Assembly: GCF_913774285.1 (NCBI RefSeq)
Contig: NZ_CAJYHX010000021.1
Location: 62,001 to 126,000 of the forward strand
Length of the DNA stretch: 64,000 bases
Source: an uncultured Sphingomonas sp.
GTDB taxonomy: Bacteria; Pseudomonadota; Alphaproteobacteria; Sphingomonadales; Sphingomonadaceae
Reading direction: 5' to 3'
A program made the position numbers and the translations under genes. Below, in pieces: positions 17,539-25,643 of this stretch (its first letter is position 1; each line of letters begins with the position of its first letter). The notes under the pieces were generated by a model, which was not told the origin of the DNA, did not search any database, and saw only the letters and a list, made by a program, of their open reading frames with translations.

Positions 17539-18462
17539 ATGCAACCATCACCCATGTCCATTCTCGCTGCCTTGCTGCTGGCATTCCATGCCCCGCTTTC
17601 GGCCGAGGCAATCGACACTTGCCGACTTCCTGAGGGATGGGAAACCGTCCGCGCCCGCGACGCGAAGTTCCTCGTGCTCGGCGAGTTGCATGGCACGGCC
17701 GAGTCACCGCAGCTCGTCGGCGATCTCGCGTGCGGTCTGGCGAGAAGCGGCAAGCGCATCCTGGTCGGCATCGAGTTCGATGCGTTCCGAAATCCGGCAC
17801 TGCAGGAAGCGTGGAAGCTCCCGGATGCCGAATTCGAGAAGCAGTTGCCGACGATAGGCTGGGCCGGCCGAAACGATGGAGTCGCCAGCCGCGCCATGTT
17901 CAACCTGGTGGTGCGGCTGCATGCCCTGAAAACGCGGGGAGCGTCGATCGATATAGTCGCGTTCAACGGGCCGCGAAACGAGGCGCAACAGGCGCGCTTC
18001 GCGGCGCTTGCCCGGCAAGGCCCGCACGAAGCGGCGCAGGCGGAAAATGTCGCAGATGCTGCCGCTGCGTCACCGCATGACATTGTCCTCGTGCTGGTCG
18101 GCGACTTCCACGCGAGAAAGCGTACCGTCGGCGAGGGAGCGGATCGCTTCGACCCGATGGCGCTGCGACTGTCCCGTTCCGGGCCCGTGCTCAGCCTGCG
18201 CCTGCGGTACGCCGGCGGAACGGCCTGGAATTGCCAGTTGAAACCCGGACTTCAGCTTCGCAGCGGCGACCCCATAACTGCCAATGCCATCACCTGCGGA
18301 GAATATCCCGTCTCGGCTACGACAGACCTGCGACGCCAGCCCTTCGTCCAGCTGGGCGCATTCCCCGGCAGCGCGGAGGACAACGGGTTCGACGGCTTTT
18401 TCTGGGTTGGCCCCATCCACGCTTCCGTCCCGGCAGTTCCGGCAGAAGAACCGAAGCCCTGA
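17539..18462 (+). CDS. Secreted ChaN/EreA-like protein
   Basis: 307 residues. After an N-terminal signal-like helix, the core begins FLVLGELHGTAESPQLVGDL (about 40-60). The ELHG motif and following helix match the ChaN/EreA/PMT fold, where this Glu/His pair lies in the ligand or catalytic site. A later VLVGDFHARK keeps the second conserved His. ChaN is a heme-binding lipoprotein; other members are esterases, so the role here is uncertain. The exact start is unclear: ATGs at 17509, 17539 and 17554 all lack a good ribosome site. Cysteines near the C-terminus (NCQL, ITCG) suit a periplasmic protein. Confidence 0.65.
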   Translation: MQPSPMSILAALLLAFHAPLSAEAIDTCRLPEGWETVRARDAKFLVLGELHGTAESPQLVGDLACGLARSGKRILVGIEFDAFRNPALQEAWKLPDAEFEKQLPTIGWAGRNDGVASRAMFNLVVRLHALKTRGASIDIVAFNGPRNEAQQARFAALARQGPHEAAQAENVADAAAASPHDIVLVLVGDFHARKRTVGEGADRFDPMALRLSRSGPVLSLRLRYAGGTAWNCQLKPGLQLRSGDPITANAITCGEYPVSATTDLRRQPFVQLGAFPGSAEDNGFDGFFWVGPIHASVPAVPAEEPKP

Positions 18463-18465
18463 AGC

Positions 18466-18714
18466 TCAATGCTTCCGGATCGCCTTCACCAACTCGTCCT
18501 TGTCCATCTTCGATCGCCCCTCGATGCCGATATCCTTGGCCTCGTCGTACAGCTCGGCCTTGCTGCGTTCTTCCAGCCTGCCGCCACCCGAATCGAGGCT
18601 GCCGTTCGCCTGGGCATTGGCGATGCGCGCCGCCTTCTCCTTCGAGGCGCCCTCCTCGCGCAGCTTCTCGTAGAGCTCGTCATTCTTGATCTGCGAACCG
18701 TGATCCTTGGCCAT
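18466..18714 (-). CDS. Small stress-type protein with Rho-N/SAP-like C-terminus
   Basis: 82 residues. The N-terminal half (MAKDHGSQIKNDELYEKLRE, then ASKEKAARIANAQA) resembles the small DUF7218-type family. The C-terminal half (SKAELYDEAKDIGIEGRSKM, then DKDELVKAIR) has the helix-extension-helix of a Rho-N/SAP-like nucleic-acid-binding motif. It is very hydrophilic and charged and probably cytoplasmic. The start has GGAGA and a near-match EcfG promoter upstream, in line with stationary-phase or stress expression. Function is not known. Confidence 0.75.
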   Translation of the reverse strand: MAKDHGSQIKNDELYEKLREEGASKEKAARIANAQANGSLDSGGGRLEERSKAELYDEAKDIGIEGRSKMDKDELVKAIRKH

Positions 18715-18739
18715 GATCGCTCTCCTTTCTCAGGGGGTT

Positions 18740-18764
18740 AACCTGCAAAAAGGGTAAACGGTCC
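18740..18764 (-). promoter_or_regulatory. Near-match EcfG promoter before the Rho-N-like gene
   Basis: GGACC (18764-18760), 16 bases, then GGTT (18743-18740) on the minus strand. Against the EcfG pattern GGAAC-N16/17-CGTT this has one -35 mismatch and one -10 mismatch. Predicted start is about 18733, leaving a leader of roughly 20 bases with a ribosome site before ATG 18714. Confidence 0.3.
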
Positions 18765-18845
18765 TTTTCCCTGTTACAGACCGGAGACAAACCGGGAGGA
18801 AGCGCCTATATGCCCGCCAATCGCTCCCGTACCCCCCGAGGGCCA

Positions 18846-20309
18846 ATGCTTACCACACACCCGTTCGATGACGACAAGCTGCGCGAAGAGTGCGGCGTAT
18901 TCGGCGTTTCCAACAGCGAAGGCGCGGCCGCGATGGTCGCGCTGGGGCTGCATGCGCTCCAGCACCGCGGCCAGGAGGCAGCGGGCATAACCAGCTGGGA
19001 CGGCCATCAGTTCCATACGCATCGCGCGATGGGCCATGTCGCGGGCAATTTCGATCGCGACGACGTGATCCGCTCGCTGCCCGGCACCACCGCCTGCGGC
19101 CATGTCCGCTACGCAACGACCGGCGGCTCGGCGATCCGCAATGTCCAGCCGCTCTATGCCGAGCTGGCCAGCGGCGGCTTCGCGGTCGCGCATAACGGCA
19201 ATATCTCGAACGCGATGCGGCTGCGGCGCGACCTCGTCCGGCGCGGCGCGATCTTCCAGTCGACCTCGGATACCGAGGTGATCATCCACCTCGTCGCTAC
19301 CTCGCAATACCGCACGCTGATCGATCGGTTCATCGATGCGCTCAAGCAGGTCGAGGGCGCCTACTCCCTGATCGTGATGACGCCCGAAGGTATGATCGCC
19401 TGCCGCGATCCGCTGGGCATCCGGCCGCTGGTGATGGGCCGCCAGGGCGATTCGGTGGTCTTCGCTTCCGAGACCGTCGCGCTCGACGTGTGCGACGCGC
19501 AATATGTCCGCGATGTCGAGCCGGGCGAGCTGGTGATCGTCAAGGCCAATGGCGAGATGACCAGCCACAAGCCGTTCGCCCCCCAGGCGCCGCGGCCGTG
19601 CATCTTCGAATATGTCTATTTCTCGCGCCCCGATTCGATCAGCGACAGCCGCTCGGTCTATTCGGTGCGCAAGGCGATCGGCGCGCAGTTGGCGATCGAG
19701 TCGCCGGTCGAGGCCGATCTCGTCGTACCGGTGCCCGATTCGGGCGTGCCCGCGGCGATCGGCTATGCGCAGCAGTCTGGCATTCCGTTCGAGCTGGGCA
19801 TCATCCGCTCGCACTATGTCGGCCGCACCTTCATCCAGCCGGGCGACAAGGTCCGCCACCTCGGCGTCAAGCTCAAGCACAACGCCAATCGCGAGCTGAT
19901 CGCGGGCAAGCGCATCGTGCTGATCGACGATTCGATCGTGCGCGGCACCACCAGCCTCAAGATCGTGCAAATGATGCACGATGCGGGCGCGAAGGAAGTG
20001 CATATGCGCATCGCCTCGCCGCCGACCCGCCACAGCTGCTTCTACGGCGTCGACACGCCCGAGCGCGCCAAGCTGCTCGCCGCCAAGATGGATGTGGGCG
20101 GGATGACCGACTTCATCCATGCCGACAGCCTGGCCTTCGTCTCGATCGACGGCCTGTACAAGGCGCTGGGCGAGGCTCGCCGCGCGGACATCCATCCTAA
20201 GTACTGCGACGCCTGCTTCACCGGCGACTATCCTACGACGCTGACCGACCAGGACGAACTGGCCCCGCCGCCCGACCAGCTGGCGCTGCTCGCCGAGAAG
20301 GTTGGCTGA
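18846..20309 (+). CDS. purF: Amidophosphoribosyltransferase
   Basis: 487 residues. It catalyses the first committed step of purine synthesis, transferring glutamine nitrogen to PRPP. The N-terminal class II glutamine amidotransferase exposes its nucleophilic Cys after a short propeptide (DDDKLREE-CGVFG). The active-site HNGNISN and the LQHRGQEAAGI segment follow. The C-terminal phosphoribosyltransferase has the PRPP motif VLIDDSIVRGTT. A cysteine-rich region near the end (CFYGVD, KYCDACFTG) is typical. ATG 18846 gives a propeptide of normal length. An upstream ATG at 18810 has a better ribosome site (GGAGGA) and cannot be excluded. An SDR gene follows within a few bases. Confidence 0.95.
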   Translation: MLTTHPFDDDKLREECGVFGVSNSEGAAAMVALGLHALQHRGQEAAGITSWDGHQFHTHRAMGHVAGNFDRDDVIRSLPGTTACGHVRYATTGGSAIRNVQPLYAELASGGFAVAHNGNISNAMRLRRDLVRRGAIFQSTSDTEVIIHLVATSQYRTLIDRFIDALKQVEGAYSLIVMTPEGMIACRDPLGIRPLVMGRQGDSVVFASETVALDVCDAQYVRDVEPGELVIVKANGEMTSHKPFAPQAPRPCIFEYVYFSRPDSISDSRSVYSVRKAIGAQLAIESPVEADLVVPVPDSGVPAAIGYAQQSGIPFELGIIRSHYVGRTFIQPGDKVRHLGVKLKHNANRELIAGKRIVLIDDSIVRGTTSLKIVQMMHDAGAKEVHMRIASPPTRHSCFYGVDTPERAKLLAAKMDVGGMTDFIHADSLAFVSIDGLYKALGEARRADIHPKYCDACFTGDYPTTLTDQDELAPPPDQLALLAEKVG

Positions 20310-20313
20310 GCCG

Positions 20314-21024
20314 GTGAGCGACGGTCCGCTGGCGGGACAGACCGCCCTCGTCACCGGCGCCAGCCGCGGCATCGGCGCGGCGACGGCGGTCGCGCTGGGT
20401 GCGGCCGGTGCCCATGTCATCCTCACCGCCCGTACCGCGGGTGGGCTCGAGGAGGTCGAGGACGCCATCTTCCAGGCGGGCGGGAGCGCGACGATCGCGC
20501 CGCTCGACCTTGCCGAGCATGACGCGATCGGCCGCCTGGCCGGCGCGATCGGCGAGCGCTGGCCGACGCTCGACATGCTGGTGCTCAACGCCGGCATGCT
20601 CGGCACGCTGAGCGCGGTGAACGCGATCGACTTCGCCGAATTCGCCAAGGTGCTGACGCTCAACGTCAGCGCGCAGGCCGCGATGCTGGCCGCGTTCGAT
20701 CCGATGCTCCGCAAGGCCCCGGCGGCGCGGGTGCTGGGCGTCACCTCCAGCGTCGGCCGCACGCCCCGCGCGTACTGGGGCGTCTATGGCGCCTCCAAAG
20801 CGGCGTTCGAGAATTTGCTGCTCAGCTACGGGCATGAGCTGGAGAATGTCAGTCAGGTCCGGGTCGGCATCGTCGATCCCGGCGCCACCCGCACTAAGAT
20901 GCGCGCGCGCGCCTTCCCGGGTGAGGATCCGGCAACGGTGAAGGCACCCGAAGTCGTCGCCGAGCGGATCGTCGCGCTGATGGCCGGCGGGTTTGAACGC
21001 GGCCATCTCGAGCGGGTGGGCTGA
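20314..21024 (+). CDS. SDR-family oxidoreductase
   Basis: 236 residues, classical short-chain dehydrogenase. The nucleotide loop TGASRGIG lies near the start, NAG after strand 4, and a serine plus YGASK form the Ser-Tyr-Lys triad. The residue at the end of strand 2 (ILTART) suggests NADP. The GTG at 20314 lies four bases after the purF stop and is preceded by GAGAAGG inside purF, so the two genes are likely co-translated. The substrate cannot be predicted. Confidence 0.88.
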   Translation: MSDGPLAGQTALVTGASRGIGAATAVALGAAGAHVILTARTAGGLEEVEDAIFQAGGSATIAPLDLAEHDAIGRLAGAIGERWPTLDMLVLNAGMLGTLSAVNAIDFAEFAKVLTLNVSAQAAMLAAFDPMLRKAPAARVLGVTSSVGRTPRAYWGVYGASKAAFENLLLSYGHELENVSQVRVGIVDPGATRTKMRARAFPGEDPATVKAPEVVAERIVALMAGGFERGHLERVG

Positions 21025-21028
21025 CGGC

Positions 21029-21520
21029 CTAGTTTTCCTCTTCCTCGCCCTTGGCGGCGGGTGTGGCCGCCGGGGCGGGCTTGGCACAGGCGCAGCGGGC
21101 ACTCGGCGGCTTTCGCGTGGGCGCGGTGGTCGCGAACTCGGTGCGGGTGAGCGTGCCCGACTTGTCGGCGTCGGCGCCGGTGAACTTGGCGATCGACTTG
21201 GCCGCCCATTCCTCGAAGCTCAGCCTGCCGTCGCCATTGGTGTCGAGCTTGGCGAACGCCTTGTGGCGCGCGGCGAAATATTCTTCCCGGCTTACCGCGT
21301 CGTTGCGGTCCTTGTCATAGCGGTCGAAGCGCTTCTGCTCGCGGGTCTTGGCGTCAGCCTCGGGAGCGGCGTCGGGCAGCGGTGTGGTCGTGCCTGCCGC
21401 GGCCGGCGCCGGTTGCAACACTGCCGCGAGCGGCCCCCGCCCCGGCGCGTGCTGGAACAGCAGAAACCCTCCGAACGCCAGCAACAGCGCCGCACCGGCG
21501 CCCACTGCATATCGCCACAT
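21029..21520 (-). CDS. Membrane-anchored EF-hand protein
   Basis: 163 residues. One N-terminal membrane helix (about 5-22) and a Pro/Ala linker lead to three complete EF-hand loops at residues 69-80, 93-104 and 117-128, each with the Asp/Asn ligands and the final Glu. The C-terminal tail has a CAC pair and ends in a run of glutamates. It probably binds calcium in the periplasm, as sensor or buffer. Convergent with the SDR gene, 4 bases apart. Confidence 0.85.
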   Translation of the reverse strand: MWRYAVGAGAALLLAFGGFLLFQHAPGRGPLAAVLQPAPAAAGTTTPLPDAAPEADAKTREQKRFDRYDKDRNDAVSREEYFAARHKAFAKLDTNGDGRLSFEEWAAKSIAKFTGADADKSGTLTRTEFATTAPTRKPPSARCACAKPAPAATPAAKGEEEEN

Positions 21521-21577
21521 GGCAAGCCTCCCCCGAGGAGACTGCAGCCTACACCTTCAGGACGATGCAGCCAAGAG

Positions 21578-22258
21578 CTAGCGGCCGCTGAGCCGGTGCC
21601 AGAGCAACCGCGCGACTCGTTTAGGGGCGCCGATCGGCAGCGGCGCTTCGAACGGCAAGTCGAGGTCCATCCGCGCGCGGTGCGCCATCGCGCCGAGCGC
21701 GCGGGCATTGCGGCTCCAGCGACGGCTGAGCGCCTGGGCCAGCTTCGGCGCGGCGAGGCTGCGGGCGGCATCGGCTTCCGCGCCATCGCCGAGATGGCGG
21801 GCGAGATCGGCGAGCGCCCAGCCCTCGCCGCCAACCGCCAGGGGATCGCCTACTGCGCCGAGCGCGGTACCGGCCGTGACGAACAGGCTCCCCCGCCCCG
21901 CCGCATAGCGGGCGAGCGCCAAGCCATCGAGCGCCTCTTCTTCGACCAGCACTTCCCAGCCATGCACGATCGGCACCAGCGACGCGCCGGTGACGCCGCG
22001 CGGCAGCACCTCGGCGGCGAGGCCTCGCAGCACCGGCTCGGCGGGCGGCGGGGCGGTGTCGAGCTTGGCCAGCGCCTCGCGCCACCAGGCGAGCCGCAGC
22101 TGGCCGACCGCGGGCTGGCTGGTGGTACGCAGCAGCTGCGCCAGCGCCTCGTCCAGCGCCAGCAATGCCGCCAGCGCCAGCCGGCCGTCGGCAGGCGCAT
22201 AGGAGAGGATCAGCGCCCGTTCGGGGTCTTCGGGGGGCATGTTTAGGGAAGCGTTCAC
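21578..22258 (-). CDS. Squalene/phytoene-synthase-like protein without the Asp motif
   Basis: 226 residues of helical protein with the QLRLAWWREALAKL segment that is diagnostic of the squalene/phytoene synthase superfamily, in the branch near mitochondrial NDUFAF6. The first aspartate-rich motif of true synthases (DxxxD) is not present at the expected place (LALAALLALDEALAQLLRT). It is therefore probably not a prenyl synthase; assembly-factor-like or lipid-binding roles are possible. Start at 22258, with an in-frame ATG six codons later. It is divergent from the TadG gene. Confidence 0.65.
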   Translation of the reverse strand: MNASLNMPPEDPERALILSYAPADGRLALAALLALDEALAQLLRTTSQPAVGQLRLAWWREALAKLDTAPPPAEPVLRGLAAEVLPRGVTGASLVPIVHGWEVLVEEEALDGLALARYAAGRGSLFVTAGTALGAVGDPLAVGGEGWALADLARHLGDGAEADAARSLAAPKLAQALSRRWSRNARALGAMAHRARMDLDLPFEAPLPIGAPKRVARLLWHRLSGR

Positions 22259-22333
22259 CCCTTCCCTCTATGGCGGGAGGATCGGCGACGGAAGAGCGAA
22301 GGCTCCCGCGCCCTGGGGTTTCGATCGATCGCC

Positions 22334-24274
22334 ATGCGCAGAACGGTTCTCGAGCGGTTTCAGCGGTGCTTCTTCGGGACGCTCCCGAAGGGCGGGCTGC
22401 TGACGCGCCTGCGCGGCAATGTCGCCGGCAACACGCTGGCGATGATGGCGATCGCGCTGATCCCCTTGCTGTTCATCGCCGGCTCGGCGGTCGACACCGC
22501 GCGGCTCTACATGGTCAAGAACCGGCTGCAGCAGGCGTGCGACGCCGGCGCGCTGGCCGGGCGGCGGTTCATGGGATCGGAGACCGGGACAACGCTGGAC
22601 GCCGCGGCGACGACGCAGGCGAACGCATTCTTCTCCAACAACTTCAAGGTCGGGCTGTTCGGCACCAAGGCGGTGACGTTCACCCCTTCCAAGACCAGCG
22701 AGAACCAGGTCGCGGGCACCGCCACCGCGACCGTGCCGATGACGCTCACCGGCATGATGGGCTTCCGCGACCAGGCACTGACGGTGACCTGCGAGGCGCG
22801 CTACGACGTCGCAGATACCGACATCATGTTCGTGTTGGATACGACCGGCTCGATGGCGTGCCTGACTTCGGACGGTACCGCTGGCTGCGGTCAGCAAACC
22901 TACAACTACCCCCGACCGACCTACACCGATGCTCCGGGCTATGGCGGTACCGGCTGGGCGACCCAGGAAAAAGCGGGGTCGAAGATCTCGGGTCTTCGCC
23001 AGGCCGTGCTCAAATTCTACGACACGCTGGCCGCGGCGGTCGATCCGGCCACCCAGCTCCGCTACGGGTTCGTGACCTACACCTCGACGGTAAACGCAGG
23101 CTACGCGATCACATCGATGTCACCCGCGTACATCGTGGATCGTTGGACGTATAACAGCCGTGAGCCTGCCGGAGACGCGAATAACGGCGGATACGGCGGC
23201 AATTACAACTATTCCAAAAACTCGAGCCAGTGCGCCGCGACGAACTATCGTACCCCTGCCAGCGGCTTCACAAGCTCCGGTAGCGCGACGCGGACGTACG
23301 GCATATGGGACACCAACAAGAATGCCTGCTTTGTCGCTGTACAGCCACTGAAGCCGAACTGGACGTACAAGAAGGTTAGCTTCGACACCAGCCAGTATAA
23401 GCTCGGCGGCGCGGTACTAGACCTTAGCAAGGTAACTGGTGAAACCAGCAAGTGGCTAGGGTGTCTCGAAGAACGAGATACGATCCAAGGAGGCAATTTC
23501 GACTATTCGAACCTGCCCAAGGACCTGGACCCGGACTTCGTGCCCACGACCGACAACGCAACGCGCTGGCGCCCCATGTGGCCGGAAGTCGTCTATTACC
23601 GCAGCCAATATGCCAGCGTGACGTATTCGGGCGACAGCACCAACCCGCTGGGGGACACCAAAAGCACCAACTCGCTCGACACATACACCGCGCTAATGGC
23701 GACGCAGAACGTCTCGAACGCGTGGGTCTCTTGCGGCAAACCCGTGCAGCGGCTGAAGGTGATGTCGCGCGCGCAGGTCAGCGACTATGTCAATGCGGCC
23801 GACTTCGTGCCGCAGGGCGGCACCTATCATGATACCGGCATGATCTGGGGCACCCGGCTGATTTCGCCGACCGGCCTGTTCGCCATCGATACGCGGCCCC
23901 GGCCCGGCCACAATGATCCTAAACGCTACATCGTGTTCATGACCGATGGCGACATGAAACCCAATCCCTGCCTGTACGGCATGTACGGCATCGAGAATTA
24001 CGACCAGCGCACGACGAACATGGGCACGCAGTGGAACTGTTCCGACAACACCACGCAGCGGGACAACCACAATGCCCGCTTCCTCGCCGCCTGCGCGGCC
24101 GCCAAGGCACGCAACATCTCGATCTTCGTCGTTGGCTTCGGGCAGACGCTGACCACCCAGCTCACCCAATGCGCCACGCCGGGGCAGGCCTTCTATGCGG
24201 CGGACAACACCGCGCTCAACACCGCCTTCCAGACGATCGCGAAGCGCGTCGCGATGCTTCGGGTCAGCAAATGA
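22334..24274 (+). CDS. TadG-like pilus-assembly protein with VWA domain
   Basis: 646 residues. An N-terminal TadE/G-type membrane helix (about 35-58, NTLAMMAIALIPLLFIAGSA) leads to a periplasmic helix rich in Ala/Gln. A von Willebrand factor A domain follows, with an intact metal site DTTGSM at about residue 173 and the later MTDGD. Between these lies a long, Asn/Tyr/Ser-rich insertion (about 195-420) unlike the flanking code. TadG-type proteins act in Flp/tight-adherence pilus biogenesis at the inner membrane. The start overlaps nothing; the end overlaps the next gene (ATGA). The Tad ATPase and secretin are not in view. Confidence 0.82.
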   Translation: MRRTVLERFQRCFFGTLPKGGLLTRLRGNVAGNTLAMMAIALIPLLFIAGSAVDTARLYMVKNRLQQACDAGALAGRRFMGSETGTTLDAAATTQANAFFSNNFKVGLFGTKAVTFTPSKTSENQVAGTATATVPMTLTGMMGFRDQALTVTCEARYDVADTDIMFVLDTTGSMACLTSDGTAGCGQQTYNYPRPTYTDAPGYGGTGWATQEKAGSKISGLRQAVLKFYDTLAAAVDPATQLRYGFVTYTSTVNAGYAITSMSPAYIVDRWTYNSREPAGDANNGGYGGNYNYSKNSSQCAATNYRTPASGFTSSGSATRTYGIWDTNKNACFVAVQPLKPNWTYKKVSFDTSQYKLGGAVLDLSKVTGETSKWLGCLEERDTIQGGNFDYSNLPKDLDPDFVPTTDNATRWRPMWPEVVYYRSQYASVTYSGDSTNPLGDTKSTNSLDTYTALMATQNVSNAWVSCGKPVQRLKVMSRAQVSDYVNAADFVPQGGTYHDTGMIWGTRLISPTGLFAIDTRPRPGHNDPKRYIVFMTDGDMKPNPCLYGMYGIENYDQRTTNMGTQWNCSDNTTQRDNHNARFLAACAAAKARNISIFVVGFGQTLTTQLTQCATPGQAFYAADNTALNTAFQTIAKRVAMLRVSK

Positions 24275-24843
24275 CCCGCCCCCTCGCCTCCGACGAGCGC
24301 GGCGCGACCCTGGTCGAGTTCGCCATCCTGCTGCCGGTACTGCTCGGTCTGCTGATGGGGCTGATGGACCTGTGCTACCAGGCCTATGTCCAGGCGGTGC
24401 TCGAAGGCGCGGTGCAGAAGGCGGCGCGCGATTCCACCATCGAGGCGGCCGACACTGGCAGAATCGATAATCGGGTGATTACCACCGTCCGTGAGGTCGC
24501 CGGCAACGCGACCGTCACCCCCAGTCGGCTCTTCTATTCCAGCTTCTCGGTGATCAAGTCCGAGGACTTCATCGACAGCAACGGCAACAACAAATATGAT
24601 TTCGGCGAGTGCTTCACCGACATCAACGGCAACGGCCAGTGGGACATGGATCCCGGCCGCGCCGGCCAGGGTGGCGCCAGCGACGTCACCATCTACAAGG
24701 TAACGGCGACCTACACGCGCATCTTCCCCGTCGCGCGGCTGATCGGGCTGAGCAACCAGGTGGTGCTCACCGCCGCGACGCGCTTCAAGAACCAGCCCTA
24801 TGGCACCCAGTCCATCCCGATGTCGCAGAAGATCTCGTGCTGA
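24271..24843 (+). CDS. TadE-like pilus-assembly protein
   Basis: 190 residues: a short cytoplasmic start, then DERGATLVEFAILLPVLLGL, which is the TadE prepilin-like signature (G-A-x-x-V-E-F), followed by a single helix and an extracytoplasmic domain. An Asp/Asn-rich loop (SNGNNKYDFGECFTDINGNG) looks like a calcium-binding segment. It starts inside the TadG stop (ATGA) and is coupled to it. Confidence 0.85.
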   Translation: MTRPLASDERGATLVEFAILLPVLLGLLMGLMDLCYQAYVQAVLEGAVQKAARDSTIEAADTGRIDNRVITTVREVAGNATVTPSRLFYSSFSVIKSEDFIDSNGNNKYDFGECFTDINGNGQWDMDPGRAGQGGASDVTIYKVTATYTRIFPVARLIGLSNQVVLTAATRFKNQPYGTQSIPMSQKISC

Positions 24844-25583
24844 TGAGCGCATGCCCGCTGCTCCGCCGGCTGATCGCCGCGCGCTCGGGCGCCGCGCTGC
24901 TCGAATTCGCGCTCGGGCTGCCCATCGTGCTTACCGCCGGGCTCTGGGCGACCGAGCTGACCAACTATGCGATCACCAACCAGCGGCTGAGCCAGATAGC
25001 GCTGGCACTGGCCGACAATGCCAGCCGCGTCGGCGAGTTCAAGGGCACGGGCTTCACCCAGCTGCGCGAGGTCGACCTCAACGACGTGCTGCTCGCCGCC
25101 AAGCAGCAGGGCACCCCGCTCAACCTTACCGCCAATGGACGGATCACGCTGTCCAGCCTGGAGGATAGCGGCGGCACACAGCGCATCCACTGGCAGCGCT
25201 GCATCGGCGCGAAGGGCGGCGCCACCTACGATTCGCACTATGGCAAGACGGTGAAGGCAGACGGCGTCACCTATGACCCGGACGCTGGCGTGAACACCGC
25301 GAGCCCGGGCGACAACAGCAGCCAGCATCCGGGCACCCTCGCCCCGAACGGCATGGGCGAAAACGGCGCCCAGGTGAAAGCGCCCGACAATTCCGGCGTG
25401 ATGTTCGTCGAGATCAACTATCTCTACACGCCGCTGGTCGGCAAAGGCTGGTTCACCAGCACCAAGACGATGCGCTACGTCGCTTCCTTCGTCGTCCGCG
25501 ACAATCGCGATTACAGCCAGGTCTACAATCCCGTGACCACGCCGGCGACGAACCGCTCGACCTGCGATCTCTATTCGGCCTGA
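24843..25583 (+). CDS. Second TadE-like protein
   Basis: 246 residues with the same N-terminal pattern (ARSGAALLEFALGLPIVLTA) and one membrane helix. The extracytoplasmic domain has an HWQRCIGAKGG segment and ends in a CDLYSA tail. The ATG at 24843 shares a base with the previous stop (TGATG), so all three tad-like genes are translated as a unit. It ends just before a strong terminator. Confidence 0.82.
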   Translation: MSACPLLRRLIAARSGAALLEFALGLPIVLTAGLWATELTNYAITNQRLSQIALALADNASRVGEFKGTGFTQLREVDLNDVLLAAKQQGTPLNLTANGRITLSSLEDSGGTQRIHWQRCIGAKGGATYDSHYGKTVKADGVTYDPDAGVNTASPGDNSSQHPGTLAPNGMGENGAQVKAPDNSGVMFVEINYLYTPLVGKGWFTSTKTMRYVASFVVRDNRDYSQVYNPVTTPATNRSTCDLYSA

Positions 25584-25590
25584 CGAAAAA

Positions 25591-25625
25591 GGCCCGCCCG
25601 ACGGGGAGTCGGGCGGGCCTGTTTT
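25591..25625. terminator. Bidirectional rho-independent terminator
   Basis: GGCCCGCCCGAC (25591-25602) pairs perfectly with GTCGGGCGGGCC (25608-25619) around GGGGA. TGTTTT follows on the plus strand and AAAAA precedes it, giving a T run on the minus strand too. It closes both the plus-strand tad-like operon and the minus-strand pdhB transcript. Confidence 0.9.
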
Positions 25626-25643
25626 CTGCCGATCCGCTGAAGA

